A stretch of DNA of 64,000 nt from JBOFOR01 sp051659545 (GTDB lineage Bacteria > Bacillota > Clostridia > Peptostreptococcales > Peptostreptococcaceae), in NCBI RefSeq assembly GCF_051659545.1, contig NZ_JBOFOR010000273.1, positions 1 to 64,000 of the forward strand. Direction: 5' to 3'. The translations under genes were made by a program, and so were the position numbers. Under the pieces are notes generated by a model. The model was not told the DNA's origin and did not search any database. It saw only the letters and a program-made list of their open reading frames with translations. Every line of letters begins with the position of its first letter. Position 1 is the first letter of the stretch. This document shows positions 1-8,079 of the stretch, in pieces.

Positions 1-1
1 T

Positions 2-598
2 AATAAAAATAATCTAATTAAATATGTAGATTATATAAATTTAAAGGTTGTTGAATCTCTTCCTAATGACGAAAAAGATAACGTATATTTTATTTTATCA
101 TTACCTGAAAATGTATCTTTTATAGCTATTTATAAAAAAATTGACACTAATAACTATAAATATCAATATACTATAGATAATTTATCATCCATTGACAACA
201 TTTATAGATATAAAGATTTTTTAATAATTGAACAGTCAATTACTAATATTTCAAGCGAGTTTAGTGAAAATAAATATTTTCAAGTTTTTGCAAAGGAAAA
301 TAATAGATATGTTTCTGTTTTTAAGAAAAGTATTTATTTAGAAAAAATTATTACTAATGATAATTCCACCTTCAAAGAAATTGAAAAATGCTCTATTGAT
401 TGTTTAAATGGTGATATACCTAGAATATTATGTATTACAACAATTACTAAATATCAAAATTCTTCTATATCTGACTTAGATAATAATTTTATTGAATATA
501 ACAAAATTACACAAAAAGAAACTTATCAATGGAATCATAACACTCAAAAATTTTCTATTTTAAAAATAGAAATAGTAAAACAAAAAAAGAACTCCTAA
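2..598 (+). CDS. Unknown protein, 3' part only
   Basis: The frame starting at base 2 stays open for 198 codons to a TAA at 596-598, so this is the end of a gene that begins before the window. The visible part is rich in Asn, Ile, Lys and Tyr, with alternating hydrophobic stretches that suggest beta structure. I see no membrane segment, catalytic motif or repeat, and I do not recognise the family. It is one of the few plus-strand genes here and is closed by a terminator that overlaps its stop codon. No function is proposed. Confidence 0.6.
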   Translation, partial: NKNNLIKYVDYINLKVVESLPNDEKDNVYFILSLPENVSFIAIYKKIDTNNYKYQYTIDNLSSIDNIYRYKDFLIIEQSITNISSEFSENKYFQVFAKENNRYVSVFKKSIYLEKIITNDNSTFKEIEKCSIDCLNGDIPRILCITTITKYQNSSISDLDNNFIEYNKITQKETYQWNHNTQKFSILKIEIVKQKKNS

Positions 599-610
599 AA
601 GTTCTTTTTT
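583..610. terminator. Bidirectional intrinsic terminator
   Basis: Eleven-base arms AAAAAAGAACT and AGTTCTTTTTT flank a six-base loop. The hairpin contains the stop codon of the upstream plus-strand gene, and its T-tract suits the plus strand. The A-run on the other side makes it usable for the minus-strand tRNA-Sec transcript as well. Confidence 0.8.
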
Positions 611-615
611 ATAAT

Positions 616-712
616 TGGCGGGAATGCGTGGGAATTGAACCCACCCAAGAAGCTCCTAACTCCTCATACTAGTTTTGAAGACTAGAGGGCACACCAGCAC
701 CCATCCACTCCC
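616..712 (-). tRNA. selC: tRNA-Sec (anticodon UCA)
   Basis: Read on the minus strand, GGGAGTG at the 5' end pairs with CATTCCC near the 3' end, followed by a G discriminator and an encoded CCA. The anticodon arm CTAGT-CTTCAAA-ACTAG presents UCA, which reads UGA. The length of 97 nt including CCA and the long variable arm fit selenocysteine tRNA. It delivers selenocysteine to UGA codons through SelB, encoded about 4 kb away on the same strand, and is charged with Ser and converted to Sec-tRNA by SelA using selenophosphate from SelD. Confidence 0.94.
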
Positions 713-787
713 ATAAAAATTATTTTTTATGTTCTTATTATACCATAATTATTTTTTTTTTGCAATTTTTAGTTCTGAATAAATAAA

Positions 788-810
788 AAGAATAGCTATT
801 AGCTATTCTT
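788..810 (-). terminator. Terminator of the 3D-domain protein gene
   Basis: Perfect nine-base arms AAGAATAGC and GCTATTCTT enclose a five-base loop just after the stop codon at 812-814. A T-rich tail follows on the minus strand. Confidence 0.8.
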
Positions 811-811
811 T

Positions 812-1666
812 TTATCCTACTATATATATATCTATTGTTTTTCTACCCCAATTTTTAACTTTAGATTCATCTAGCATAAATATATCTATTTTATTTCCTT
901 TTATAGCACCGCCCGTATCTTCTGCTATAAATGTCATATCAAATTGAGGTATATAAACTTTCGTTCCATAAGGTATTACCTTAGGGTCTACTGCTATAGT
1001 TCCCCATTTTGGAGTTGTTCCAGTTGACGTTATTGAATGTCCTGAATATGCAGTAGCTACAACTGTCATTTGTTTTCTATTGCTATTATTTGAATTACTG
1101 CTGCTATTGTTAGGAGTAGAAGAAGCTTGTACTCTTGAAATTTCTCCTCTTGATGAAGCTACTTGAACTTCTACTTTTGTACCTTTTTTAACAACTCTAT
1201 TGACAGCCTTTGCTGTCACAACTTCTTCTACAAAAGTTTTTTCTACCTTTTTTCCGTTATGATATGTTATTTTATATACTAATTCATTAGTTCCTTCTTT
1301 GCCTTCTGTTTCTACTTTAGAGTTTCCTTTTAATAAGTTAGCATCTTCTACTATATTTACTTCAAAAGGAACTTCATTACTTTCTCTAACAATTTCTTCT
1401 TTTACATCTGTAATTTCTATTTTAGTTCCGTCTTTTATTTTAGTACCTAATGCTAAACTTATTATATCATTACCGTCATATTTAACATTTTGCTCTTCTA
1501 AAACCTCTTTTACATTTGACTTAAATGTAGATATAGAACTCTCTTTACCTCTTACTATTAATGTTACATCTTTATTTAGGGCCAAATATCCTGTCACTAA
1601 AGCTCCAACTGATACTATTGTGGCCAAGACCGAGACTTTTATTTTTTTATTATTCTTAAAGTTCAT
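812..1666 (-). CDS. Secreted G5/3D-domain cell-wall protein (YabE/Rpf2-like)
   Basis: The protein (284 aa) opens with a basic N-terminus and a hydrophobic segment at about 10-30, a signal peptide or anchor. A DUF348 domain (about 33-80) and a G5 domain (about 88-165) follow, then a Ser/Asn-rich linker and a C-terminal 3D domain (about 198-284). The 3D domain keeps its three aspartates, in the motifs VDP, EDTGG and IDIF. The 3D domain is shared with MltA-type lytic transglycosylases and YocH/Rpf-like proteins, so peptidoglycan cleavage or remodelling outside the cell is likely. The start ATG has AAAGGAGA upstream. The promoter carries a triple WalR-like box, which fits a cell-wall-homeostasis gene. 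Confidence 0.85.
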   Translation of the reverse strand: MNFKNNKKIKVSVLATIVSVGALVTGYLALNKDVTLIVRGKESSISTFKSNVKEVLEEQNVKYDGNDIISLALGTKIKDGTKIEITDVKEEIVRESNEVPFEVNIVEDANLLKGNSKVETEGKEGTNELVYKITYHNGKKVEKTFVEEVVTAKAVNRVVKKGTKVEVQVASSRGEISRVQASSTPNNSSSNSNNSNRKQMTVVATAYSGHSITSTGTTPKWGTIAVDPKVIPYGTKVYIPQFDMTFIAEDTGGAIKGNKIDIFMLDESKVKNWGRKTIDIYIVG

Positions 1667-1731
1667 AATATTCTCCTTTTCTATCTTTATTAAATTTATA
1701 TTTTAAGTTCAATTCATTATTTCGATTTAAG

Positions 1732-1803
1732 ATTATAATCATTTTGTAACTATGATGTAACTAAATTGTAACTATTTTGATACCTTTTGTCAACTTGACA
1801 AAA
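1732..1803 (-). promoter_or_regulatory. Promoter region with three WalR-like boxes
   Basis: On the plus strand TGTAAC occurs three times at 1745, 1756 and 1767, each separated by five bases. This is an extended form of the WalR/YycF site TGTWAH-N5-TGTWAH. On the minus strand TTGACA (1788-1793) and TACAAT (1765-1770), 17 bases apart, form a strong sigma-A promoter. A second candidate is TTACAT (1755-1760) and TATAAT (1732-1737), also 17 apart. The boxes overlap the -10 of the first promoter (repression geometry) and the -35 of the second (activation geometry). A 19-base dyad TTTTGTCAA-C-TTGACAAAA (1785-1803) covers the first -35. Confidence 0.65.
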
Positions 1804-1859
1804 TAAAAAGAATATGCTTAATTAGTTTTTTCAACTACTTAAGCATATTCTTTTTATTT
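1801..1859. terminator. Long bidirectional terminator hairpin
   Basis: Twenty-one-base perfect arms at 1801-1821 and 1839-1859 (core AGAATATGCTTAA and its complement) surround a 17-base loop. The loop can itself pair (TAGTT with AACTA). The structure ends the rhodanese gene on the minus strand. Confidence 0.8.
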
Positions 1860-1872
1860 CATTTTTTTACTA

Positions 1873-2190
1873 TTATTCACTTACTAATTCATACTTGTAT
1901 TCTTTGATTCCATTAGATAAACTATATATTTTTTCAAATCCATTTAAAGCAAGGACTTTTGCTGCACTTCTACTTTGTATCCCTATTCCACAATACATTA
2001 TGATTGATTTAACTTTATATTGGTTTAAGTAGTCCATATTATCCGGAATTTCATTTAAAGGTATATTAATTGCATTAGGCAGATGTCCTGCTAAATAATT
2101 TTCTCTATTTCTTAAATCTATAATTAAATCAAATTCTTTGTTATCTATCATCTGTTTAACTTTATTTCCTTTTAAAACTACTACTCCCAT
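1873..2190 (-). CDS. Single-domain rhodanese-like protein
   Basis: At 105 aa this is a lone rhodanese domain. The CH2A-like segment GHLPNAINIP (about 35-44) and the active-site loop starting at Cys67 (CGIGIQS) are present. Members move sulfane sulfur through a cysteine persulfide, or act as redox or arsenate enzymes; the loop sequence does not settle the substrate. The start ATG has AGGAGG seven bases upstream. The gene stands alone between two terminators, so its partner is not evident. Confidence 0.85.
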   Translation of the reverse strand: MGVVVLKGNKVKQMIDNKEFDLIIDLRNRENYLAGHLPNAINIPLNEIPDNMDYLNQYKVKSIIMYCGIGIQSRSAAKVLALNGFEKIYSLSNGIKEYKYELVSE

Positions 2191-2326
2191 AGGTCATCCT
2201 CCTTGTTGTATAGTATTATTTTATTATTTTTTTTACAAAATGTTACACTATATACTAACTAACTCTCTTTTATAACAATTTCACTTATTATAATTCATTA
2301 AATAGACTTTTTTCTATACAAAAAAA

Positions 2327-2365
2327 GAATATTCCTAAATAAGATTCAATTATTTAGATATATTC
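2327..2365 (-). terminator. Terminator downstream of ung
   Basis: GAATAT plus CCTAAATAA pairs with TTATTTAG plus ATATTC around a seven-base loop. On the minus strand the hairpin is followed by an uninterrupted run of seven T. Confidence 0.75.
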
Positions 2366-2374
2366 TCTCTATAT

Positions 2375-3049
2375 TTATATATTATTTATTTGCCAATCTA
2401 TAGGTACTTTACCTAATTCTTTAAGAATATCATTTATTTCAGAAAAATGTTTACATCCAAAGAACCCTCTACTTGCAGATAACGGACTTGGATGCGGTGC
2501 TTCTAATACATAATGTCTCTTTAAATCTATTAAATCTTTTTTCTTTCTTGCATTAGCTCCCCATAGAACAAATATAACTGGATTTTCACGCTCATTCAGC
2601 ACTTCTATTACTTTGTCAGTAAAAATCTCCCAACCTTTATTTCTATGTGAGTTAGCTTCGTCAGCTCTTACGGTAAGTGCTGTATTTAGTAGCAACACTC
2701 CTTGTTCTGCCCAAGGCATTAAATATCCATTATTAGGTATAAAGCAACCTAAATCATTCCTCAATTCTTTATATATATTTAGTAGAGATGGAGGAGTTTT
2801 TACATTAGGTTGAACTGAAAAAGCCATCCCATGAGCTTGATTTTCACCATGATAAGGATCCTGCCCAAGTATTAATATTTTAGTATCTTTATATGAAGTA
2901 CGCTTTAAAGCTTCAAATATATTATTTAGATTTGGATATATAATTCTAGTACTGTACTCTTCTTTTAAAAATTCTTTTAGGTTTAAATAATATTCTTTTT
3001 CAAATTCATCTTTTAGTAATTCATCCCAATCATTTGCTAATTCTACCAT
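2375..3049 (-). CDS. ung: Uracil-DNA glycosylase, family 1
   Basis: The enzyme removes uracil from DNA in base-excision repair. The family-1 water-activating motif GQDPYHG lies at 62-68 (catalytic Asp64), and the leucine-loop motif HPSPLS at 186-191 with its His. At 224 aa it has normal family length. GGTGAT precedes the ATG start. It is a single-gene transcript closed by its own terminator. Confidence 0.97.
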   Translation of the reverse strand: MVELANDWDELLKDEFEKEYYLNLKEFLKEEYSTRIIYPNLNNIFEALKRTSYKDTKILILGQDPYHGENQAHGMAFSVQPNVKTPPSLLNIYKELRNDLGCFIPNNGYLMPWAEQGVLLLNTALTVRADEANSHRNKGWEIFTDKVIEVLNERENPVIFVLWGANARKKKDLIDLKRHYVLEAPHPSPLSASRGFFGCKHFSEINDILKELGKVPIDWQINNI

Positions 3050-3088
3050 ATAACATCACCTGCTTAGTTTATTTATTTTGTAAAAATA

Positions 3089-3103
3089 GTAGTTCAAAAC
3101 TAC
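3089..3103 (-). terminator. Short terminator downstream of the NusG-II gene
   Basis: GTAGTT pairs with AACTAC over a three-base loop. On the minus strand the tail reads TATTTTTA. The stem is short, so efficiency is uncertain. Confidence 0.45.
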
Positions 3104-3114
3104 CCTTAGTTTGC

Positions 3115-3486
3115 TTAATTTACTACTACATCTTCCTTCTGATTATTTGTATCCTTTGTCTTCATTTTTATATTAACCTTATTTGGTATACATACTATAC
3201 TTTTTGATGGTTTATCTATAAACCCAGTATGAACGCATACTTTATCAGGGCAAGAAGAATCAAGCATTTCTACACCCTTATCATGTACTTTAACTATATT
3301 ATAATCTTTCCCCTTTTGTATTTTTATTTCTTCTTTTTTGTTTATAGGGATACTCCTGTATAGCTTATTATTTACATAAATTTCTACAGTATCTATAGTT
3401 TTTGAGTTTCTAATGTTGTTTATTCCTATAAAAATAAAAGATATTATTAACACTACAATAATTAAAATTACATCTTTCTTCCTCAT
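3115..3486 (-). CDS. Membrane-anchored NusG domain II protein
   Basis: The protein (123 aa) has an N-terminal membrane anchor (about 6-23) followed by an extracytoplasmic domain of the NusG_II family. Its C-terminal part contains the paired cysteines of the CPDKVC motif followed by a conserved His-Thr-Gly. Such proteins are often found beside apbE and rnf genes in clostridia, hence a suspected accessory role in flavin-dependent membrane redox. That role is inference. It diverges from apbE across a 48-base palindrome that also contains its ribosome binding site. Confidence 0.75.
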   Translation of the reverse strand: MRKKDVILIIVVLIISFIFIGINNIRNSKTIDTVEIYVNNKLYRSIPINKKEEIKIQKGKDYNIVKVHDKGVEMLDSSCPDKVCVHTGFIDKPSKSIVCIPNKVNIKMKTKDTNNQKEDVVVN

Positions 3487-3493
3487 ACAACTA

Positions 3494-3541
3494 CCCCCAA
3501 CAAATTATGTTATAATTAAATATAACATAATTTATTGGGGG
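3494..3541. promoter_or_regulatory. 48-base palindrome between the NusG-II gene and apbE
   Basis: Arms of 21 bases at 3494-3514 and 3521-3541 match with one mismatch (C3501 against A3534) around a six-base spacer. The outer ends are CCCCC and GGGGG, which serve as the ribosome binding sites of the two divergent genes; the inner part is AAATTATGTTATA and its complement. It could be a shared operator. Either transcript that begins inside it would also carry half of the dyad in its leader. Confidence 0.6.
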
Positions 3542-3549
3542 GATACATT

Positions 3550-4599
3550 ATGAAAGACAAAAAAGTAATATTTATATTCGTTGCAATAATTTTAGGAGTA
3601 GTAGGTATTTATACCTATAACATAAATAATAAGCTTAAATCCTTTAATAAAGATTACTTTGCTTTAGGTACAGTAAATGAAATTACTATATTTAGCAAAG
3701 ACGAAGAAAAAAGCAACAAAGTGCTTAATCAATGCGGAAATATCTTAAACGATATTACAAATAGAATGAGTACACATATTTCAACCAGTGAAATCAATCA
3801 AATAAACCAAAGTGCAGGTAAGGATTTTGTTAAGGTTTCTCCTGATACTTTTGAGCTTATTAAGACTGCTATAAAATATGGAGCTATTTCTAAAGGAACT
3901 TTTGACATAACTATAGGCCCTGTTGTAGATTTATGGGCAATAGGTACAGATAAAGCAAGAGTACCTTCTTCTTTGGAAATAAAAAATATACTACCTCTTG
4001 TAAACTATAAAAATATACTTTTAGACGAAAAAAATCTTTCTATAAAATTAGCTAACCCTAACATGGAAATAGATTTAGGTGGAATAGCAAAAGGTTTTGC
4101 AGCAGATAAAATAGCTTCATATCTGAGAAGTCAAGAAGTTGACAATGCTATAATAAATTTAGGAGGGAATATTTATGTTTTAGGTAATAAAGAAGATAAA
4201 ACTCCTTTTAATATAGGCATTCAAGATCCAACACAGCCTAGAGGTAACGCTATAGGTTCTATAGAAGCTTCTAATGTTTCTGTTGTTACATCTGGTATCT
4301 ATGAAAGATATATTGAAAAAAACAATAAAATTTATCATCATATGATTAATCCTTCTACAGGCTATCCTTTTGATAATAATTTAAGTAGTGTTACTATTAT
4401 TTCTACAATATCAATGAACTGTGATGCTTTATCTACCTCTGCATTTGGTCTAGGATTAGATAAAGGCCTAGAACTTGTAAATAATTTAGATAATGTTGAT
4501 GCTATTTTTATAACAAGAGATAAAAAAATTTATTTAACTAAAGGAATAAAAGATAATTTCGTGCTAAATGATACTAGTTTTACAATTATAAATAAATAA
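3550..4599 (+). CDS. apbE: FAD:protein FMN transferase ApbE
   Basis: ApbE couples FMN, derived from FAD, to a threonine of target proteins such as RnfG, RnfD and NqrB/C. The 349-aa protein has an N-terminal lipid or membrane anchor (about 5-22) and conserved motifs LDEKN..., EIDLGGIAKGFAAD, NLGGN and HMINPSTGYP, with the metal-binding Asp and Thr region near the C-terminus. An in-frame TTG at 3535 exists, but the ATG at 3550 is chosen because GGGGGG sits seven bases before it. Likely substrates are RnfG and RnfD, encoded about 48 kb away in this window. Confidence 0.93.
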   Translation: MKDKKVIFIFVAIILGVVGIYTYNINNKLKSFNKDYFALGTVNEITIFSKDEEKSNKVLNQCGNILNDITNRMSTHISTSEINQINQSAGKDFVKVSPDTFELIKTAIKYGAISKGTFDITIGPVVDLWAIGTDKARVPSSLEIKNILPLVNYKNILLDEKNLSIKLANPNMEIDLGGIAKGFAADKIASYLRSQEVDNAIINLGGNIYVLGNKEDKTPFNIGIQDPTQPRGNAIGSIEASNVSVVTSGIYERYIEKNNKIYHHMINPSTGYPFDNNLSSVTIISTISMNCDALSTSAFGLGLDKGLELVNNLDNVDAIFITRDKKIYLTKGIKDNFVLNDTSFTIINK

Positions 4600-4618
4600 A
4601 TACATATATACTTGCAAT

Positions 4619-4702
4619 AAAAATAGTATAGCCATATCCCCTCCCCACATTAGATTTTAAGTCCAACAATTTGGATGGAGTACAGAGCTATACTATTTTT
4701 TT
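4619..4702. terminator. Bidirectional terminator with a structured 54-base interior
   Basis: Arms AAAAATAGTATAGC (4619-4632) and its complement (4687-4700) close a large loop and separate the convergent apbE and selB genes. The interior has further pairing, CTCC with GGAG and TCCAA with TTGGA, giving a three-tier hairpin. T-runs are present on both sides. Confidence 0.7.
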
Positions 4703-4711
4703 ATAGATATA

Positions 4712-6592
4712 TTAGAATAAAGTTCTCTTATTATCATCTCTTTTTGTTATTTTGTTTCTATCGAAGTTTTCTAGGATTATCATACAGTTCTTTCTACTAG
4801 AATTAACTAAATCTCTATAATCACCTAATGTAATCTCTTTATTTTTCTCTAGATAATCTATCAAATCATCTTTAGTATTTTCGTAAATTTCTTTATCCAT
4901 AATATGTTTATCATCTAATTTTTCTATGGTTTCATCTATCATAAATTCTATGACTTCTTCATAGTAATTATTTTCACAGATATCATTTATAGTTAATATA
5001 GAATTTAAACCACAAGCTTTTAGCTTCGCTTGTATTTTATTTTTTATTTCTAATTGTTTACTATTTAATGTAATCTCATAGCCATATAATGAAACTACGT
5101 TTTCTACTACTTTTATTAGTTTTTTACTATATAAAATTTCTAATAGCATATCCATTTCTCTAGACTTGAATTTATTTTCTATTTTAGATCTTAATTCTTC
5201 TTTTATTATTCCTTTTTTAAGTCTATTTTTCTTATGGTATCCTTCTAGCAGTTTTAATATATTTTCTTTTAGTTTTTCATACTGATTTATATGCATATAC
5301 ATATTATTTATAACTACTAATCTATTTTCTTGTATTAACTTATCAATAGCAATCTTTATATTTTCTTCACTTTCTCCACTATAACTCATGATTTCTTTTA
5401 TAGTTGGGTAACTATTTAAGCTTCTTTTTAAGTATTCCTCTAATATGTCCTTAAGGTCACCTTTTTCTTTTACTTGAATAGAGTTTAACACATTTTCATC
5501 AAATCTCTTATGCTTTTTATGTGCTATATCTATTATTACTCCGCCTCCTATAGTTTCAAGAGGTGAGTAATTTCTAAGTACAAAATTATCGCCTTTTTTT
5601 GCAACTATACTTTCTTCTAATCTTAGCTGAGCATATGCACTTTCTCCACCTTCTATTACTTCTTCATTTAAAGGAACTACTCTACATAGTATTTCTCTAG
5701 CTCCATGATATATTCTTAGTCTATCCCAGTGCTTTAGAGTAATATTATTATGATTAGCTAAAGATATTTTAACATCTAGCATCATGCCTTCTTCCAAGGA
5801 ATTTGGCGATGCTAAAACATCTCCTCTTGTTATTTCTTCTACTTTTACATTTGATATATTTATAGCAGTTCTTTGACCTGTATATGCAGCCTCTACATCT
5901 TGTCCATGTACTTGTATGCTTCTAGTTTTTACTTTTATATTTTTAGGGTAAATTACAAGTTCATCATCAACACTTATTTTTCCTTCAATAAGTGTTCCTG
6001 TTAAAACCGTTCCAAACCCTTTTATAGAAAAGACTCTATCTATATTAAGCCTCGCAGGAGAATTACAATTTTTATCTTCAAGGCCATCACTCATAGAATC
6101 TATTTTTTCTATTAATGTATCTATACCTCTTTTAGAAATAGAATCTATTTCTACCATATCAGCATTTTCTAGGAAGGTTCCTTCTACTTTTTCTCTTATA
6201 TCTTCTTTTGCAAGTTCTATAAATTCTTCATCTACTGTATCACATTTGGTAAGTACTATTATTCCTTTTTTTATATTTAAAAAAGTAAGTATATCTAAAT
6301 GCTCAACAGTTTGAGGCATAACACCTTCATCCGCTGCTACTACAAAAAGTACTATATCTATACCACATGCACCTGCTAACATATTTTTTATAAACTTCTC
6401 ATGCCCAGGTACATCAACAATTCCTACTCTCTTTTTGCTTGGCAAATCAAAATATGTGAAACCTAGATTTATAGAGATTCCTCTCTTTTTTTCTTCAGCT
6501 AAAGTATCTGTATCTCTACCTGTAAGCGCTTTTACTAAAGTTGTTTTACCATGATCTATATGGCCTGCAGTTCCTACAACTATATTATTCAT
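4712..6592 (-). CDS. selB: Selenocysteine-specific elongation factor SelB
   Basis: SelB is the GTPase that brings Sec-tRNA to UGA codons marked by a SECIS hairpin. The EF-Tu-like part shows G1 GHIDHGKT (about 10-17), G3 DVPGH and G4 TKCD, followed by two beta-barrel domains. The C-terminal third is the winged-helix array that binds SECIS RNA. The length of 626 aa is normal. The ATG start follows a GGGGGG ribosome binding site. It is the last gene of a selD-selA-selB run, 18 bases after selA. Confidence 0.96.
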   Translation of the reverse strand: MNNIVVGTAGHIDHGKTTLVKALTGRDTDTLAEEKKRGISINLGFTYFDLPSKKRVGIVDVPGHEKFIKNMLAGACGIDIVLFVVAADEGVMPQTVEHLDILTFLNIKKGIIVLTKCDTVDEEFIELAKEDIREKVEGTFLENADMVEIDSISKRGIDTLIEKIDSMSDGLEDKNCNSPARLNIDRVFSIKGFGTVLTGTLIEGKISVDDELVIYPKNIKVKTRSIQVHGQDVEAAYTGQRTAINISNVKVEEITRGDVLASPNSLEEGMMLDVKISLANHNNITLKHWDRLRIYHGAREILCRVVPLNEEVIEGGESAYAQLRLEESIVAKKGDNFVLRNYSPLETIGGGVIIDIAHKKHKRFDENVLNSIQVKEKGDLKDILEEYLKRSLNSYPTIKEIMSYSGESEENIKIAIDKLIQENRLVVINNMYMHINQYEKLKENILKLLEGYHKKNRLKKGIIKEELRSKIENKFKSREMDMLLEILYSKKLIKVVENVVSLYGYEITLNSKQLEIKNKIQAKLKACGLNSILTINDICENNYYEEVIEFMIDETIEKLDDKHIMDKEIYENTKDDLIDYLEKNKEITLGDYRDLVNSSRKNCMIILENFDRNKITKRDDNKRTLF

Positions 6593-6610
6593 ATTACCCC
6601 CCTATCCGTT

Positions 6611-8023
6611 TTACTTTAAAGCTTTTTCTAATTCTTCAACTATAATTTCAAATTCATCTTCAAATATTGTTCTAACATCTAATATATATTTATCATCATA
6701 GATTCTTCCTATTATATGGTGTTTTCCTTCTCTAAGTTTTCTTTCTAAAGTTGATACATTAATATTATTAGGTTTTATAGCTATAACCTTAGATTTGATA
6801 ATTTCTAAAGGCATTGAACCTCCACCAACTTGAGAAAGTCCATCTTCTATGTGTATATTTATATTTAGTTCTTTATTTTTGATTTCATTGAATAACATAT
6901 TAGATTTCTCTATTATTTCTTCTTCCGAATATGTTAACATTCTTAATGTAGGTATATTTTTTATAGCTTTTTCCTCATCTAAATACATTCTTAGTGTAGC
7001 TTCTAAGGCACATATTGTAAGTTTATCTACTCTCAATGCTCTCGTAAGTTGATTTTTTTTCATTTTCTCTATATACTCTTTTTTACCAACTATGATACCT
7101 GCTTGAGGTCCACCTAGCATTTTATCACCACTAAAAGTAACTATATCTGCACCTTTATTTAATGAATCTAAAACTGTAGGTTCATATGATAAACCATATT
7201 TAGATAAATCTACAAATACACCACTTCCTAAATCTTCTATAACAGGAACTTTATATTTTTTTCCCAGTTTAGCTAATTCATCTATCTCTACACTTTGAGT
7301 AAAACCTAAGATCCTGTAATTACTTGTGTGTACTTTCATTAATACTTTAGTTTCTTCATTTATAGCTTCTTCATAGTCTTTTAAATGCGTCTTGTTAGTT
7401 GCTCCAACTTCTACTAATTTTGCTCCACTTAGCTCCATAATACTTGGTATTCTAAATGCTCCGCCAACTTCTACTAACTCTCCTCTTGAAACTATAGCCT
7501 CTCCTTCTTTAGCTAATGTATTCAATACTAAAAGTACTGCTGCTGCATTATTATTTACAACTAGTACATCTTCTGCATTAGTAAGTCTTTTTATTATATT
7601 AGTTAGATGAGTATATCTAGAGCCTCTATCTCCTTTTTCTAAATCATATTCTAGGTTAGAGTATCTAGATGCACTGTTCCATACTTCATCTTTTATAGTT
7701 TCGCTAAGCAAAGACCTTCCTAAATTAGTATGCACTACTATTCCTGTTCCATTTATTACTTTTTTTAATGATAATGAGTAGTTAACTTCTATTAGTTCTA
7801 GTGTATTATTTATTATTTTATCAAAAACAACTTCAAACTTTTTTGTTTCTTCTTCATTTAATTTTTTTATTTGTTCTCTATATAAATTAATGGTCTTTCT
7901 TATTGAATCCAATACTAAGCTTCTTGGATATACTTTCAATGTTTCTACAATTCTATTATCCCCTAAAACTTCATCAACAGAAGGTAAGCTAGCAAATAAC
8001 TCTTTTTTATTCAAAATCATCAC
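6611..8023 (-). CDS. selA: L-seryl-tRNA(Sec) selenium transferase SelA
   Basis: SelA is the PLP enzyme that converts Ser-tRNA(Sec) to Sec-tRNA(Sec) using selenophosphate. The PLP lysine lies in SGDKMLGGPQAG (about residue 300), and the N-terminal helical domain and GTGIVVHTNLGR motif are present. Length is 470 aa. The frame can start at GTG 8023 or at the directly following ATG 8020; AGAGAAAGAG upstream serves either, so the start is uncertain by one codon. It lies between selD and selB on the same strand. Confidence 0.96.
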   Translation of the reverse strand: MMILNKKELFASLPSVDEVLGDNRIVETLKVYPRSLVLDSIRKTINLYREQIKKLNEEETKKFEVVFDKIINNTLELIEVNYSLSLKKVINGTGIVVHTNLGRSLLSETIKDEVWNSASRYSNLEYDLEKGDRGSRYTHLTNIIKRLTNAEDVLVVNNNAAAVLLVLNTLAKEGEAIVSRGELVEVGGAFRIPSIMELSGAKLVEVGATNKTHLKDYEEAINEETKVLMKVHTSNYRILGFTQSVEIDELAKLGKKYKVPVIEDLGSGVFVDLSKYGLSYEPTVLDSLNKGADIVTFSGDKMLGGPQAGIIVGKKEYIEKMKKNQLTRALRVDKLTICALEATLRMYLDEEKAIKNIPTLRMLTYSEEEIIEKSNMLFNEIKNKELNINIHIEDGLSQVGGGSMPLEIIKSKVIAIKPNNINVSTLERKLREGKHHIIGRIYDDKYILDVRTIFEDEFEIIVEELEKALK

Positions 8024-8079
8024 TCTTTCTCTAATTTAATTTATATTTTGCATCCCCTTGTTATATATAAATATGATTT

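Noticed and set aside
4534..4635. Short minus-strand hydrophobic frame after GGGGAGGGG, antisense to the apbE end
   Set aside because: It lies inside a terminator hairpin and otherwise overlaps apbE coding sequence. The purine run is part of the hairpin; no family match.
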